From the NCBI GenBank assembly GCA_011525785.1, contig WYBT01000020.1, positions 22,100 through 86,099 on the forward strand: 64,000 bases of DNA. The letters run 5' to 3'. The stretch is from Planctomycetaceae bacterium. Its GTDB lineage: Bacteria; Planctomycetota; UBA1135; GCA-002686595. The notes under the pieces were generated by a model. The model did not search any database. It was not told the origin of the DNA and was given only the letters and a program-made list of their open reading frames with translations. This document shows positions 28,736-37,755 of the stretch, in pieces. The translations under genes and the position numbers were made by a program. The first letter of the stretch is position 1, and every line of letters begins with the position of its first letter.

Positions 28736-29554
28736 ATGCCGCGCTCCCTGCTCCACGTCGCCACGCCCGCAGAGTTCGAATTGGCCCGTCGCTCGGGCAT
28801 GCATGTTCCCGCGTCGCTCGCGAGCGAGGGATTCGTGCACTGCTGCTACCTCGAGCAGCTTTCAGGCGTGCTCGAGCGCTACTTCCGCGGCGCCGGCGAG
28901 CTCGCGCTGCTCGAGTTCGACGCTCACGCGGTGGGCGAGCTGCGCCACGAGTCGCCGCCCGGCGTGCGAGAGCGCTTCCCGCATGTGTACGGCGCGCTCC
29001 CGATGAGCGCCCTGCGCCGCCACTTCACGCTCGCGCCCGAACACGGCGGTCATGCGCTCCCGCTCGAGCTGCGCGAAGTGCTCGCGAGCACGCAGCGCGA
29101 CGTCGACGCGCTCCTCGCCGCCTATGCCTGGTACGACCACCCCGAGGGCCCCAAGTTCGTCGAGACGCACCGCGACGAGCACCGCACGAGCGGTCACTGG
29201 CTGTTCCTGCCCGGCGCGATCAGCGCGTTCCACCGCGTGCTCAACAACGAGGAGCTGTGGATCGCACAGCGCGGCGCGCTGCGCATCCACGTCATCGACG
29301 AGCGCGGCGCGCACAGCGAGCACACGCTCGGACTCGACCTCTCGGCCGGCCAGACGCCCGTGCTCTCAATCCCGCTCGGCGTCCTCCAGGCCGCCGAGTT
29401 GCTCGACGGCGAGAGCTTCGCCTTCGGCGCCAACGTGTGCGCGCCGCCGTTTCACTTCGAGCGGTTCGAACTAACGCCGCGCGCGGTGCTGCAGGAGCGT
29501 TTCCCGCAGCACCGCGCGCTGATCGAGCGCTTGACGCACGCTCGCGGCGCGTAA
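28736..29554 (+). CDS. fusion of a DUF952-like domain with a cupin (DUF985) domain
   Basis: 272 residues from ATG 28736. Residues 1-105 match the DUF952 pattern (LLHVATPAEF, GFVHCCYLEQ, LLEFD, FPHVYG). Residues about 115-255 match the cupin_5/DUF985 family (YDHPEGPKFVETHRDEHR, SGHWLFLPGAISAFHRV, EELW, GANVCAPPFHFERFEL). Both families are usually separate small cytoplasmic proteins of uncertain function; DUF985 cupins resemble sugar- or sulfur-compound-binding cupins. Having both in one chain suggests they act on a common small molecule (inference). It is divergent from the kinase gene and not in an operon. Confidence 0.82.
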   Translation: MPRSLLHVATPAEFELARRSGMHVPASLASEGFVHCCYLEQLSGVLERYFRGAGELALLEFDAHAVGELRHESPPGVRERFPHVYGALPMSALRRHFTLAPEHGGHALPLELREVLASTQRDVDALLAAYAWYDHPEGPKFVETHRDEHRTSGHWLFLPGAISAFHRVLNNEELWIAQRGALRIHVIDERGAHSEHTLGLDLSAGQTPVLSIPLGVLQAAELLDGESFAFGANVCAPPFHFERFELTPRAVLQERFPQHRALIERLTHARGA

Positions 29555-29559
29555 ACGAG

Positions 29560-29587
29560 CCGCTCGACTACGGCCGCTCGACTACGG
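29560..29587. repeat. 14-bp perfect tandem duplication
   Basis: CCGCTCGACTACGG occurs twice head-to-tail (29560-29573, 29574-29587). The second copy contains the TAG stop of the minus-strand gene ending at 29582. Confidence 0.8.
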
Positions 29588-30574
29588 CCGGTACGTGAGT
29601 TCCAAACCGTTCGAGAGGCTGGTCGTGCGGCACGCGCCCGGGTCGCGGAACCAGGCCTGCACGTAGACCTTGTCGCCCGCGCTCCAGGGCGTGCCGAGCG
29701 CGCCCGGCGTGGCCTGTTGGAAGGCGTTCCAGTCGAGCGCGAGCGAGCCCGTGCAGGTCGCGTTGGTCCCGCCGGAAGTCTGCGGGAAGCTGCGCTGCGT
29801 CGGCGGCTTCACGCACAGGAAGCTCGAGCCCACGCCGCCCGGACACCAGGCCTGCGGCAGCGCTTGCAGCCCGTAGAACATGATGCCGGTGCGCTGGCCC
29901 TCGACGTTGGCGACGTTGATCGTGCAGGAGTTCGCGAAGCTCACGCTGGGTTGGTTGTTCGCGGACATCGAGGCGTTGCAGCCGTTCGTGGTCGTGCCCG
30001 CGGTGCAGTAGGCCGTCGGCGGCACGTTCGCGAGCATGTAGGTCTCGAACGACATGCGCCAACCGCAGTCGGCGAAGCAGCCCGTCGCGTTGGGGCCGAG
30101 GTAGAGGAAGTTGGGATAGGAGGGCGCAGCCGGCGGCGCGATGTAGGACCCGAGGAAGCTGCCGCCCGTGTTGTTGCCCTGGATCTCGATCACGAAGACA
30201 TCGTTCGCGTTCAGCGCGATTCCCGCCGACGAGCAGTCGATGAACACCACTTCGTTGAAGTTCGAGTTGGTCTTGGTCGCCACGCCTTGGAACGCGATCG
30301 GGCCGGTGTTCCAGCCCGCGCCGACGCGCACGCGCACGTCCATCGTCGAACCGGCGGAGCCGTTGAGGAACAGCGAGAAGCCCTCGAGCACTCCGGTCAG
30401 TCCGCAGCGCACTTCCTGTTGCCACTCCAGGCTCGAGGCGGAGCCGTTGAAGCTGGCGGTCTGGATCGGGGGCGGCGGCGGGAACGCGTTGGACTGATCG
30501 AGCACGCCGGTCTGTGCGCTCGCGACCGATCCGAACAACGCCAAGGTGAACGCCAATCGCAGGGACGAAGTCAT
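29582..30574 (-). CDS. secreted protein with shared C-terminal module
   Basis: 330 residues with a signal peptide (LRLAFTLALFGSVASAQ). The first ~190 residues look like a beta-sandwich with few landmarks (GFSLFLNGSAGSTMDVRVRVG, DVFVIEIQGNN), perhaps carbohydrate-binding, but no family is recognised. The last ~140 residues are the shared module in its most typical form (YCTAGTTTNGC, VEGQRTGIMFYGLQ, SSFLCVKPPTQR, LALDWNAF, VQAWFRDPGACRTTSLSNGLEL). It is divergent from a paralogue at 30696; the two modules are nearly identical over their last 100 residues, pointing to recent duplication or gene conversion. Confidence 0.85.
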   Translation of the reverse strand: MTSSLRLAFTLALFGSVASAQTGVLDQSNAFPPPPPIQTASFNGSASSLEWQQEVRCGLTGVLEGFSLFLNGSAGSTMDVRVRVGAGWNTGPIAFQGVATKTNSNFNEVVFIDCSSAGIALNANDVFVIEIQGNNTGGSFLGSYIAPPAAPSYPNFLYLGPNATGCFADCGWRMSFETYMLANVPPTAYCTAGTTTNGCNASMSANNQPSVSFANSCTINVANVEGQRTGIMFYGLQALPQAWCPGGVGSSFLCVKPPTQRSFPQTSGGTNATCTGSLALDWNAFQQATPGALGTPWSAGDKVYVQAWFRDPGACRTTSLSNGLELTYRP

Positions 30575-30695
30575 TGTGCGCCTCGTGGAGGTGGGGGCGA
30601 GAAGGGGGGACGACTTGCGCGGTCGAGCTTAGCCCGTTCGCGCAGCGCCGTGGGCACGCGCGCGCAACTTCGCGAGCGAGTACCCTTGAGCACCC

Positions 30696-31670
30696 ATGAA
30701 GATCCCTGCGCTTTCTCGCGTCGTTGTGCTGATTCTCCCGCTGCTCCTCGCCTCGAGCGCGCGTGCGCAAGCGCCGTGCTACGCCGAGAACGACGGCCCG
30801 AACTTCAACAACGGCGTGTCGATCAGCGCCGTCACGCTCGCGATCCGTTTCACGACGCCCACGGACTTCAGCGCGACGCAGCTCGAGATCTTCACCGGCG
30901 AAGCGAGCGCCTCGCACACGCTGCAGCTGTGGTCGCACAACGCGGCGACGAATCGGCCCGCGCTGCTGCTCTCGAGCGGCAGTGTTGCGGTGGGCGCGGC
31001 CAACCAGTGGTATCGAGCGACGCTCGGAGCGCCGGTCGCGCTCACGGCGGGGCAGACCTACTGGTTCGGCTGGGTCACCAGCGAAGGCGCGCAAGCGGCC
31101 GTCGACACGCTCAACGTCGGTCTCGGCCAGCCTTACACCGCGTCGAGCAACTCCGGCGCGAGCTGGGGCAACGTGTTCCAGTTCGTCGATCGCCACTGGA
31201 AGATCCGGCTGCTGGGTTCGTGTGGCGGCCCGCCGCTCGCGTACTGCACGCCCGGCACGACTTCGAACGGCTGCAACGCGCTCGTTTCGGCGAGCGCGCA
31301 GCCCAGCGCGACCCTCGCGAGCCCCTGCGCGATCACCGTGTCGGGCGTCGAAGGCCAACGCACCGGCATCGTGTTCTACGGACTGCAAGCGCTGCCGCAG
31401 GCCTGGTGCTCCGGCGGCATCGGCTCGAGCTTCCTGTGCGTGAAGCCGCCGACGCAGCGCAGCTTCCCGCAGTCGTCGGGTGGAACCAATGCGAGCTGCA
31501 CGGGCTCGCTCGCGCTCGACTGGAACGCGTTCCAACTGGCGACGCCGAGCGCGCTGGGCACGCCGTGGGGTGCGGGCGACAAGGCCTTCGTGCAGGCCTG
31601 GTTCCGCGATCCGGGCGCGTGCCGCACGACGAGCTTGTCGAACGCGCTCGAGTTGACGCACGTTCCCTGA
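30696..31670 (+). CDS. secreted protein with shared C-terminal module, paralogue of its divergent neighbour
   Basis: 324 residues. Signal peptide (VVVLILPLLLASSARAQ). Residues about 25-180 resemble the DUF4082-like/beta-sandwich pattern of extracellular proteins (ATQLEIFTGEASASHTLQLWSH, LTAGQTYWFGWV). From YCTPGTTSNGC onward comes the module shared with five other proteins, nearly identical to that of the gene at 29582, with the same FYGLQALPQAWC and QAWFRDPGACRTTSLSN. The intergenic region between the pair is 121 bases and may hold both promoters, but none was identified. Function unknown; extracellular location is expected. Confidence 0.85.
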   Translation: MKIPALSRVVVLILPLLLASSARAQAPCYAENDGPNFNNGVSISAVTLAIRFTTPTDFSATQLEIFTGEASASHTLQLWSHNAATNRPALLLSSGSVAVGAANQWYRATLGAPVALTAGQTYWFGWVTSEGAQAAVDTLNVGLGQPYTASSNSGASWGNVFQFVDRHWKIRLLGSCGGPPLAYCTPGTTSNGCNALVSASAQPSATLASPCAITVSGVEGQRTGIVFYGLQALPQAWCSGGIGSSFLCVKPPTQRSFPQSSGGTNASCTGSLALDWNAFQLATPSALGTPWGAGDKAFVQAWFRDPGACRTTSLSNALELTHVP

Positions 31671-31691
31671 TTCGTTCGAGGCCACTCCGCC

Positions 31692-34247
31692 ATGCGCAAG
31701 CTCGCGCTCGTCGTCGCACTCGCGTCGTTGGTGCTCGCGGTGCTCTGGCTCGCCACGAGCGACCCCCAGTCGTCGCAGGCGGCCGCGGATCCCGCGGCGA
31801 GCGCGAAAGTGGCCCAAACGCCGTCGGATTCGAGCGCGAGCAGCCTGCCTGCGCCGCTCGAAGTCGCCCCAACGCCGTCGGCGCCAGAGTCCGTGCGCGA
31901 GTCCACGCGCGAGGAGGCCAGCGCGCCGGCGCCGGCCGCACCCGGCGTCAACGACTGCGCAGCCTTCGGCCGCGTCGTCGACGAGCGCGGCCAGCCGCTC
32001 AGCGGACTGGTCGTGCGGCTCGCGGCCTTCAAGAGCTGGTCGACACGCGCCGAAGCGCCTCGATTGCCGGGCCCGCGCGAGTTCATGGGCTTCGAGACCA
32101 CCACCGACGCCACGGGCGCGTTTCGTTTCGAGGTTCCGACGCCGACGAGCGAGTTCGTCGAGCTCTCGATCAAGCCCGAGATCTACCGCGACTCGCTTTC
32201 GGTGCGCTTCACCGCGCGCGACCCGCGCGCGAGAGCGCCGCTCATCGCCGGCGACAACGACCTGGGCGTGTTCGAACTGGTCGCGACGGGCGCGATCGAA
32301 GGCTACGTGCGCGACTCGCGCGGCGCGCCGATCGAAGGCGCGAAGTTGACGCTCGCGCAGCAGCCGTACTCGACGCTCGGGCGAGACGCCGTCAGCGACG
32401 CGAGCGGTCACTACGTTCTCGGTCACGTCGCGCCGGGCGAGTTCGGAGTCAACTGCCGGTCCGAGCGCCGGCTCTCGCAATTCCGAAAGCCCATCGCCGT
32501 CGAAGTGCTGCGCAGCACGACTGGCATCGACTTCGTGCTCGCGGATGCGCCGACCTTGAGTGGTTTCGTCGTCGACGAATCCGGCGCGCCGATCGAAGGC
32601 GCCAAGGTGTGGTGCTGGCCCAGCAGCAGCGGTTCAGGCGCCGGCGCGACGAGTGCGGCGGATGGCGCCTTCACGGTGTTCTTGCCGCAGGACGAGCCCT
32701 ACACGTTGGAGTGCAAGCGCGAGGGCTTCGAGCCGATTGGCGTGGGAGATCGCAGCCGAACCTATGCGCAGGGGACGGCGGATATCCGAGTTGTGATGCG
32801 CGCGGGAGCACGCACGCGCTTTCGCGTCGTCGACGCGCCCAGTGGCCAGCCGCTCGAGCGCTTCGGCATCGCGGTGTACCGCGAGAACTTCTCGCAGCCG
32901 CCGCGCGCGACGGTGCGCGACTATCCGGGCGGCGAGGTCGAGCTCGCGGCGACGAACGCGCTCGACAAAATCGCGATCCACGCGCCTGGGTTTCAGCTCT
33001 ACGCCGGGCCGGTCGAGCGCGACGCGGCGGCCGAAGCCGTGCAGACGGTGCGTCTGATCCCATCGAACACGGTGCGCGGGCGCGTGCTGCGCGAAGGTGA
33101 GCCCGTCGCGGGCGCTCAGGCCGTGCTCGAGCAGGGACGCCACGAAATTCGCTTCGAGGGCGGCGAGGTGAGCGTCGTGAAGGGCTCGTTTCAGGTCAGG
33201 GGCGCCGAGCAGCGAGCGGTGCGCTGCGATGGCGAGGGACGTTTCGTATTCGAGGGGCTCGACGACGGAATGTGTCGCGTCGTCGCGGAAGATGGGAGCG
33301 GCGCCCTGGTCGTGTCGAACGTCCTCGAGCTCAGCGGAGGGCGCGAAGTCGACCTCGGCGATCTGAGCTTGGGCCAAGGCGGCGTCGTGCTGGGGCGCGT
33401 GCTCGTGCCGCCCGGTCGCGCGCTCGAAGGCGTCGAGATCGAACTCGACGGACCGATCGCCGGACGCAAAGCGCGGACCGACGCGGGCGGCGCGTTTCGC
33501 TTCGACGGCGTGCGGCCCGGTGAGCACCACGTGCGCGCGCTCGAGCGCGCGGGACAGCACGCGGGCAGCGAGCGAGTCACGTTCGAACTCGCCGCGGGAG
33601 CGACGCACGAGCTCGAACTCGACCTGTCGAGCTTGGGCGTCGGTCGGCTGAGTCTGACGGTCACGCTCAACGGCGAGCCACTGCCCAACACCGAGGTCTC
33701 GATCGTGCCGCTCGCTGCCAACGGGCCATTCACGCAGCTTGGCAAGACCGATGCGAGCGGACGTGTGACCGGCTGGGCGCGCGCGCTCGGGCCTTCAACG
33801 GTCGAGATCACCTCGCCGCACCACTTCACGCTGCGCAACCCCGAGCGCGTGCTCGACGTCGCACTCGACTCGAAGCTCGACGAACGTGTCGACTTCGCGG
33901 TGACGACGCTCACGGTCCGCTTGCCCGCCGGCGTGAACTGGCCCGAGCAGGGCCGCGCGCAGCTTGTGTTCCTCGGCCCGGACGATCGCAGCCTCGGCGG
34001 CGGCCAGTTGTTCTTCAACGAGGGCGAACTCGTGGCCGGCGGCGTGGCGCTCGACGGCGCGAGCGTCGAACTCGACATGGTCCCGCTGAGCGCGACGGCG
34101 CTCGAATTCACGCTCTCCGGCCCGACCCGCATCGAGCCCGTCGCAGGCGCTCCTGATGTGTACACACACCGCGCCGAGACACTTCTGCAGTCGCGCACGT
34201 CGCTGCAGCTGAGCGCCGGCAGCCGCAACGAAGTGCAGTTGAAGTGA
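31692..34247 (+). CDS. membrane-anchored protein with repeated carboxypeptidase-regulatory-like domains
   Basis: 851 residues. The N-terminus is one hydrophobic segment (LALVVALASLVLAVLWLA) without an obvious cleavage site, so it is probably a signal anchor. A low-complexity Ala/Pro/Ser linker (30-90) follows. The rest is a chain of about seven beta-sandwich units with the signature G.V.D..G.P..GA.V.......T..DG.F.......Y (for example VVDERGQPLSGLVVRLA, VRDSRGAPIEGAKL, VVDESGAPIEGAKVW), typical of CarboxypepD_reg-like domains. It is likely an extracytoplasmic structural protein. It starts 21 bases after the preceding secreted protein and resembles the 58.7 kb protein in architecture. Confidence 0.85.
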   Translation: MRKLALVVALASLVLAVLWLATSDPQSSQAAADPAASAKVAQTPSDSSASSLPAPLEVAPTPSAPESVRESTREEASAPAPAAPGVNDCAAFGRVVDERGQPLSGLVVRLAAFKSWSTRAEAPRLPGPREFMGFETTTDATGAFRFEVPTPTSEFVELSIKPEIYRDSLSVRFTARDPRARAPLIAGDNDLGVFELVATGAIEGYVRDSRGAPIEGAKLTLAQQPYSTLGRDAVSDASGHYVLGHVAPGEFGVNCRSERRLSQFRKPIAVEVLRSTTGIDFVLADAPTLSGFVVDESGAPIEGAKVWCWPSSSGSGAGATSAADGAFTVFLPQDEPYTLECKREGFEPIGVGDRSRTYAQGTADIRVVMRAGARTRFRVVDAPSGQPLERFGIAVYRENFSQPPRATVRDYPGGEVELAATNALDKIAIHAPGFQLYAGPVERDAAAEAVQTVRLIPSNTVRGRVLREGEPVAGAQAVLEQGRHEIRFEGGEVSVVKGSFQVRGAEQRAVRCDGEGRFVFEGLDDGMCRVVAEDGSGALVVSNVLELSGGREVDLGDLSLGQGGVVLGRVLVPPGRALEGVEIELDGPIAGRKARTDAGGAFRFDGVRPGEHHVRALERAGQHAGSERVTFELAAGATHELELDLSSLGVGRLSLTVTLNGEPLPNTEVSIVPLAANGPFTQLGKTDASGRVTGWARALGPSTVEITSPHHFTLRNPERVLDVALDSKLDERVDFAVTTLTVRLPAGVNWPEQGRAQLVFLGPDDRSLGGGQLFFNEGELVAGGVALDGASVELDMVPLSATALEFTLSGPTRIEPVAGAPDVYTHRAETLLQSRTSLQLSAGSRNEVQLK

Positions 34248-34256
34248 GGCGGACCG

Positions 34257-35219
34257 TCAGCAGCCGCGCGCCAAGCGCAGGCCGCGCTGCGCGCAGTGCC
34301 GAGCCAGCGGGCAACGCGAGGAGTCGGGCGTGCTCAGGCCCATCGAGCCGTAGCGATCGGAGCAGTCGGGGAAGAGCGTGGCGACACGCAGGCCGCGCTC
34401 GACCAGGCGGCGCGCGGCGGCGAGGTTGGCGCCCGAGCTGATGCCGACGCAGTGGCCGTAGTGCTCGTGGATTTGGCGCGCCGCTTCGTGCGCGAGCGCT
34501 GAAGGCACGTCGATGACCTCGTCGACCTCGTTCATGTCGACCAGCGGCGGGATGAAGCCGTCGCCGATGCCCTGGATCGTGTGCTCGCCCGCGGGGCGGC
34601 CGCACATCACGTTCGACTCGCTCGGTTCGACGGCGACCAGGCGCAGGTCGGGATAGCCCGCGCGCAGCGCTGCGCCGACGCCCATCAACGTGCCGCCGGT
34701 GCCGACGCCCGCCACGAACGCGTCGAGCTTGCGAACGCCGTGCGCGCGCAACTGCGCGAGCAATTCGGCGCCGGTGGTCTCGCGATGACAGCGCGCGTTG
34801 TCCGGATTGGCGAACTGATCGGGCACGTAGTAGCCCGCGCGTCCCTTGAACGTGTCGCGCGTCGCGATCGGACCTTCGAAGCCCTGCTCGCGCGGCGTGG
34901 TGCGCAGCTCCGCGCCGAGAGCCTGGATGTAGTGCTGGCGCTCGGCGCTCATGTGCTCGGGCATGTAGATGATCACGCGGTGGCCGAGCTCGCGGCCCAC
35001 CAGCGCCATGGCGATGCCGGTGTTGCCGCTGGTGGCCTCGACGATCACGTCGCCGGGGCGCAGCTCGCCGCGGCTGCGCGCCTCGAGCAGCATGAAGCGC
35101 GCGATGCGGTCCTTGACGCTTCCACTGGGGTTGGAGCACTCGAGCTTGACGTACACGTGCTCGAGTTCGACCAGCGGCGTGACCCCGATCGTGTCGAGCA
35201 AAGCGGGTTGCAGCAGCAT
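34257..35219 (-). CDS. cysteine synthase-type PLP enzyme
   Basis: 320 residues of fold-type II. The PLP lysine is K36 in NPSGSVKDR, and EATSGNTGIAMA and AGVGTGGTLMGVG form the phosphate-binding loops. GISSGANLAAA near the end is the usual serine loop. This is the O-acetylserine sulfhydrylase/cystathionine beta-synthase group: O-acetylserine plus sulfide to cysteine. The closing 25 residues hold three Cys (SSRCPLARHC, then a terminal RGC), which is not usual for CysK and might bind a metal or form disulfides. No cysE or sulfate genes are near. It is convergent with the previous gene, nine bases apart. Confidence 0.88.
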   Translation of the reverse strand: MLLQPALLDTIGVTPLVELEHVYVKLECSNPSGSVKDRIARFMLLEARSRGELRPGDVIVEATSGNTGIAMALVGRELGHRVIIYMPEHMSAERQHYIQALGAELRTTPREQGFEGPIATRDTFKGRAGYYVPDQFANPDNARCHRETTGAELLAQLRAHGVRKLDAFVAGVGTGGTLMGVGAALRAGYPDLRLVAVEPSESNVMCGRPAGEHTIQGIGDGFIPPLVDMNEVDEVIDVPSALAHEAARQIHEHYGHCVGISSGANLAAARRLVERGLRVATLFPDCSDRYGSMGLSTPDSSRCPLARHCAQRGLRLARGC

Positions 35220-35433
35220 GCCTCGATTCGAGCTTGCGCGAACCGCGGGCGCCCTGCGCAGTGCTCCGTAGCGCGAGCGCGCTCACTGCGGCGCTGGCGC
35301 CGCGCGAAAGGCGACGAGGTTCCTGGCGTGCGGTCTTGCGTGTCACGCGCGCCGCGCGGCGGTCGCAATCGCCGGAGAATTCGGCCAGCCGACAGTGGCT
35401 GAAGCGCGTCGCAAGTTCTGGAGCGCGCCCGGC

Positions 35434-37638
35434 TCAGCGCTCGAGCGACTCGAGGTGGCGTGCGAGCTGCTCGGCCAGCTTCTCGAATTCCACGCCGTCG
35501 AAACCCGCGTCGACGACGGCGCTCTGGGGCGCGCGCTCGACGATCTTGTCGAGCATGCGGTCGAGGCAGCGCCGCCACAGCGGAGTCGAGTTCATCAGGA
35601 AGTGCGTCAAGGCCCAGCCGCGCGCGTAGTTCAGCCCGCCGTCGGCGTAGAACTCCGCGGGAGTGACGCGGATGAAGCGCTCGATGGCGTGGGCGGCAAA
35701 ACGTGTGCTGCCGAGCTGACGCAGGTGCTCGGGATGCGAACGCAGCTCCTCCGAGGGGCCGCGCTGGAACTGGGCGTTCTCGAAACACTCGGCCAGCCCT
35801 TCGTTCAGCCACACGGGCACGTCGTCGCTGAGGCGGTGCATGTACTGGTGCAGGGCCTCGTGGCGGATGGTCTCGAACATCTCGGCGCGCGAGGGCTGAT
35901 TCCAGACGAGCAGTTGGCGCAGGTCGCGGCTGTAGAGGCCGGCCGTGTGCTGCGCGCCGAAGTCCAGCGCGTCGCTGGCGTAGCGCGTGTACCCGGCGCG
36001 TCCAGAGAAGACGTACGCCGTGAAGCGCTCGACCCGCTCGCGCGGCGCCGGGCGCAGTCGCGCCTCGAAACGCTTGAGCGACTCCTCGAGCATCTGCGCC
36101 GTCTCGCGACAGGTCTTGAGGTCGATGTCGCTGACGATGCGGTAGCGCTCGGACTCGAGCGTGTGGCTCTGCGCCCAGCGCGGGCCGCGCTGCGCGCGCA
36201 GGCGCGAGGCGTTGATCCGATCGAGCGTCTCGGTGAGTCCTCCGCGGGTGACGCGCTCGAGCAGCAGACGGTCGAACTCTTCGTAGCGCTTCAAGTTGAA
36301 CAGCAGTTGGGCGAGGTCGGCCAGCGCGTCGAAGTTGTCGGGTTCGACCACCAGCGCTGCACGCAGGTCCGTCTCGGCTTCGTCATAGCGCTGCATGCGC
36401 GACTTCAGGTACGCGCCCAGATGCAGCGCTGGAGCAAAGCGCGGCTCCTCGCCGACGACCTTCTCGCAGGCTTCCGAGGCCCGGCTCCAAAAACCGCCGA
36501 GGCTCATGGCCAGCGTGGTCAGCCAGTCGCGCATGCACGCGTCGAGCTGCGCGTCGGGCGAGTTCTTGATCTGCGCGACGAGCAACGAGAGTTCCAGCGC
36601 ATTCACCTTCTCGAGCTTCTCGGCCAGCGCGAGTGCGTGCTCGCTCGGCGCGCGCGGAAAGCGATCCCAGCGGAGCGGACTCCTGTACTCGTGGAACAAC
36701 GGCCGCAGCGGTTCCGGCAAGACTCGATAGGCCGCACGACCCGCGAATTGCTTCTGCCACGCCTTGTCGAGGTGCTCGTCGCGCTTGCCCTGCAGCCACG
36801 AGGTCTGTGCGCGGCCTTGGATCAACACTTCTTCGACGCCAGCCATGCTGGTGAGTGCGAAGCTGCCGAAACTGCCCGAGGTCTTCTCCGCTGAGAGAAG
36901 CGGCCGTCCCTTGAAGGTCACGTTCAGCCGGTTGTGGCCGATGGCGAACTTCAGCGCGAACGGCTCGCGCGTGACGCACGGAGATTCATCGCGTTGCGCG
37001 TCCTGTGTCCAGACGTCGCCGCGCAACGTGCGGACGGTGGCGGGAACGCGCGGCCCCGAGCCATCGGCCTTGACGATGGTTCGCGAGCCGGAGGAGACGA
37101 GCGCCACCTCGCCGTCGTTGAGGAAGAAGACCAGCTCGACCGGTCGCTCCAGTGCATTGCCGCGCAGCTCGACGGAGTAGTCGCCGTGGAAGTGCGCAGG
37201 ATGCACGTAGAGCCAGGCGTACTTGTGGAGCGCGCTGGCCAGTGTCGACCTCGGCACACGGCTGTCGTTGAACTCGAGCTTGCTGAAGTCGGCGATCGTC
37301 TTCGGCGCATAGCGCAGCTTGATGGACCCGGAGTTCTCGTTGTAGCTGAGCAACTCGCCGCTGGTCAGCTCCTCCCAGCGCGGCGCCTTGTACTCGGCGT
37401 GGAAGCGCGCCATCTGCAGCGCATCGCACAGATCCGGCAGCTGCAGCCAGACGTAGGGCTGGTCGGCGTGCGCCTCGAGCAGCGCCTGAGCGGCCTCTCC
37501 GAGCGCACGCCAGTCGGCCTTGGCGATGTGCGTCTCGAGCTGGTCAATGCCCGAGCGCAAGGCGGCCTCGTCCTGGCGCGGGTTGGCGACTGAAGCGAGT
37601 GCGGGGAGGGCGGCGAGGGCGAACTGTGCGAGCAGCAT
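35434..37638 (-). CDS. secreted TPR protein with DUF1570-type gluzincin peptidase domain
   Basis: 734 residues. The N-terminal LLAQFALAALPALASV acts as a signal peptide. The middle includes a beta-sandwich part (about 90-270) and TPR-like helices (about 390-460; LHLGAYLKSRMQRYDEAETDL). From about 490 is a DUF1570-like domain: HEALH (593-597) supplies two zinc ligands and the catalytic Glu, and WLNEGLAECFE supplies the third. This is the gluzincin layout, so metallopeptidase activity is plausible. DUF1570 proteins are frequent in planctomycetes, with unknown substrates. It is divergent from the lectin-GSDH gene at 37756. The 213 bases below it show no feature. Confidence 0.85.
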   Translation of the reverse strand: MLLAQFALAALPALASVANPRQDEAALRSGIDQLETHIAKADWRALGEAAQALLEAHADQPYVWLQLPDLCDALQMARFHAEYKAPRWEELTSGELLSYNENSGSIKLRYAPKTIADFSKLEFNDSRVPRSTLASALHKYAWLYVHPAHFHGDYSVELRGNALERPVELVFFLNDGEVALVSSGSRTIVKADGSGPRVPATVRTLRGDVWTQDAQRDESPCVTREPFALKFAIGHNRLNVTFKGRPLLSAEKTSGSFGSFALTSMAGVEEVLIQGRAQTSWLQGKRDEHLDKAWQKQFAGRAAYRVLPEPLRPLFHEYRSPLRWDRFPRAPSEHALALAEKLEKVNALELSLLVAQIKNSPDAQLDACMRDWLTTLAMSLGGFWSRASEACEKVVGEEPRFAPALHLGAYLKSRMQRYDEAETDLRAALVVEPDNFDALADLAQLLFNLKRYEEFDRLLLERVTRGGLTETLDRINASRLRAQRGPRWAQSHTLESERYRIVSDIDLKTCRETAQMLEESLKRFEARLRPAPRERVERFTAYVFSGRAGYTRYASDALDFGAQHTAGLYSRDLRQLLVWNQPSRAEMFETIRHEALHQYMHRLSDDVPVWLNEGLAECFENAQFQRGPSEELRSHPEHLRQLGSTRFAAHAIERFIRVTPAEFYADGGLNYARGWALTHFLMNSTPLWRRCLDRMLDKIVERAPQSAVVDAGFDGVEFEKLAEQLARHLESLER

Positions 37639-37755
37639 GAAGTCGTCAACAAAGCGTTGAGCGGAGGGAGCGTTCCGTGGCAGGCGGTGGACGTCGGCAC
37701 GATAACGGGAGCGAGTTCACCCCGCGGCGGCGCAGCGCTGGTTCTAATCAGCGGC

